Source: Actinomycetota bacterium (lineage in GTDB: Bacteria > Actinomycetota > Actinomycetes > Actinomycetales > Microbacteriaceae). From it: a DNA stretch of 32,779 bases. A model generated the notes under the pieces. That model was not told the DNA's origin, made no database searches, and saw nothing but the letters and a program-made list of their open reading frames with translations. A program made the position numbers and the translations under genes. Positions 32,583 through 32,779 of this stretch are shown here, in pieces. The stretch's first letter is position 1, and the number at the start of each line of letters is the position of its first letter. Location of the stretch: the NCBI GenBank assembly GCA_020161315.1, contig JAIUOH010000034.1, forward strand, positions 1 through 32,779. Reading direction: 5' to 3'.

Positions 32583-32779
32583 TTGGCAATCTTCAGCCGC
32601 ATTGCAGAAGACATCGCTTCGGCGCGGGATCACGACCCAGCTGCGCGCGGCAGCGCCGAGGTGTTCTTCATCTATTCGGGGCTGCACGCGGTCTGGTGGC
32701 ACCGGCTCTCACACCGGCTCTGGGCCCGCGGCTTGAGGTTTCTGCCCCGCGCGATCTCACAGACGCTGCGGTTTTTCAC
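32583..32779 (+). CDS. cysE: Serine O-acetyltransferase, N-terminal part (runs off the window)
   Basis: First 65 residues of a short-type serine acetyltransferase, which makes O-acetylserine from serine and acetyl-CoA for CysK. The stretch EDIASARDHDPAARGS...YSGLHAVWWHRLSHRLW is the typical N-terminus (EVxxYxGLHAxxxHRxxH pattern). The start is TTG 32583, with GGAG 8 nt upstream; no ATG or GTG lies near. The left-handed helix repeats lie beyond the window end. Confidence 0.9.
   Translation, partial: MAIFSRIAEDIASARDHDPAARGSAEVFFIYSGLHAVWWHRLSHRLWARGLRFLPRAISQTLRFF

Overview
The window looks like chromosomal DNA from a high-GC actinobacterium, most likely a Microbacteriaceae member close to Leucobacter. 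The reasons are the GC-rich coding sequence, the block prmC-tsaC-wecA-(atpI-like)-atpBEFHAGDC that is shared with mycobacteria, many apparently leaderless transcripts, and dispersed short repeats of the ttcgacaggctcaggg type that I associate with this family. The genus is an inference. I found no rRNA, tRNA, CRISPR array, insertion sequence or phage genes.

Layout. 1-2111: a truncated DmdC-like acyl-CoA dehydrogenase divergent from a TetR regulator, with an operator-like palindrome between them. 2146-6858: an accessory island holding two paralogous TetR regulators either side of an eight-cysteine lipoprotein with an aerolysin/ETX-MTX2-like C-terminal region, followed by a lipoprotein serine hydrolase of the class C beta-lactamase fold. 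Palindromes lie in the control regions of this island. 6883-10263: an ABC-F ATPase, a PrsW-type intramembrane protease and a translationally coupled single-span membrane protein. 10309-11233: a DsbA/FrnE oxidoreductase followed by a 46-residue peptide ending in a CCGGSCC cluster, then a hairpin. 11303-13174: an HdeD/DUF308-like membrane domain fused to a secretory lipase. 13186-16717: the metG-tatD-rsmA operon. 16779-20933: OsmC, YdeI-like protein, a GabT-type aminotransferase, a PP2C phosphatase and YaaA. 20947-31371: the ATP synthase operon with its upstream partners, read on the minus strand. 31541 to the end: cysK and the start of cysE.

How the parts work together. The right half is housekeeping: proton-driven ATP synthesis, a polyprenyl-phosphate sugar transferase for envelope polymers, translation quality genes (PrmC, TsaC, MetG, RsmA) and cysteine synthesis. 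The left half is accessory. The best candidates for an undescribed system are (i) the cysteine-tailed micropeptide paired with a DsbA-family thiol oxidoreductase and (ii) the TetR/aerolysin-like lipoprotein/TetR island with palindromic operators.

Other points: the ATP synthase epsilon subunit lacks its C-terminal inhibitory helices, the delta subunit carries an internal duplication, a perfect 9-bp hairpin separates atpA from atpG, and at least eight genes show a TAnnnT hexamer 6-7 nt before the start codon. Stretches not covered by a listed gene are all shorter than 300 bases; those with visible signals are listed.
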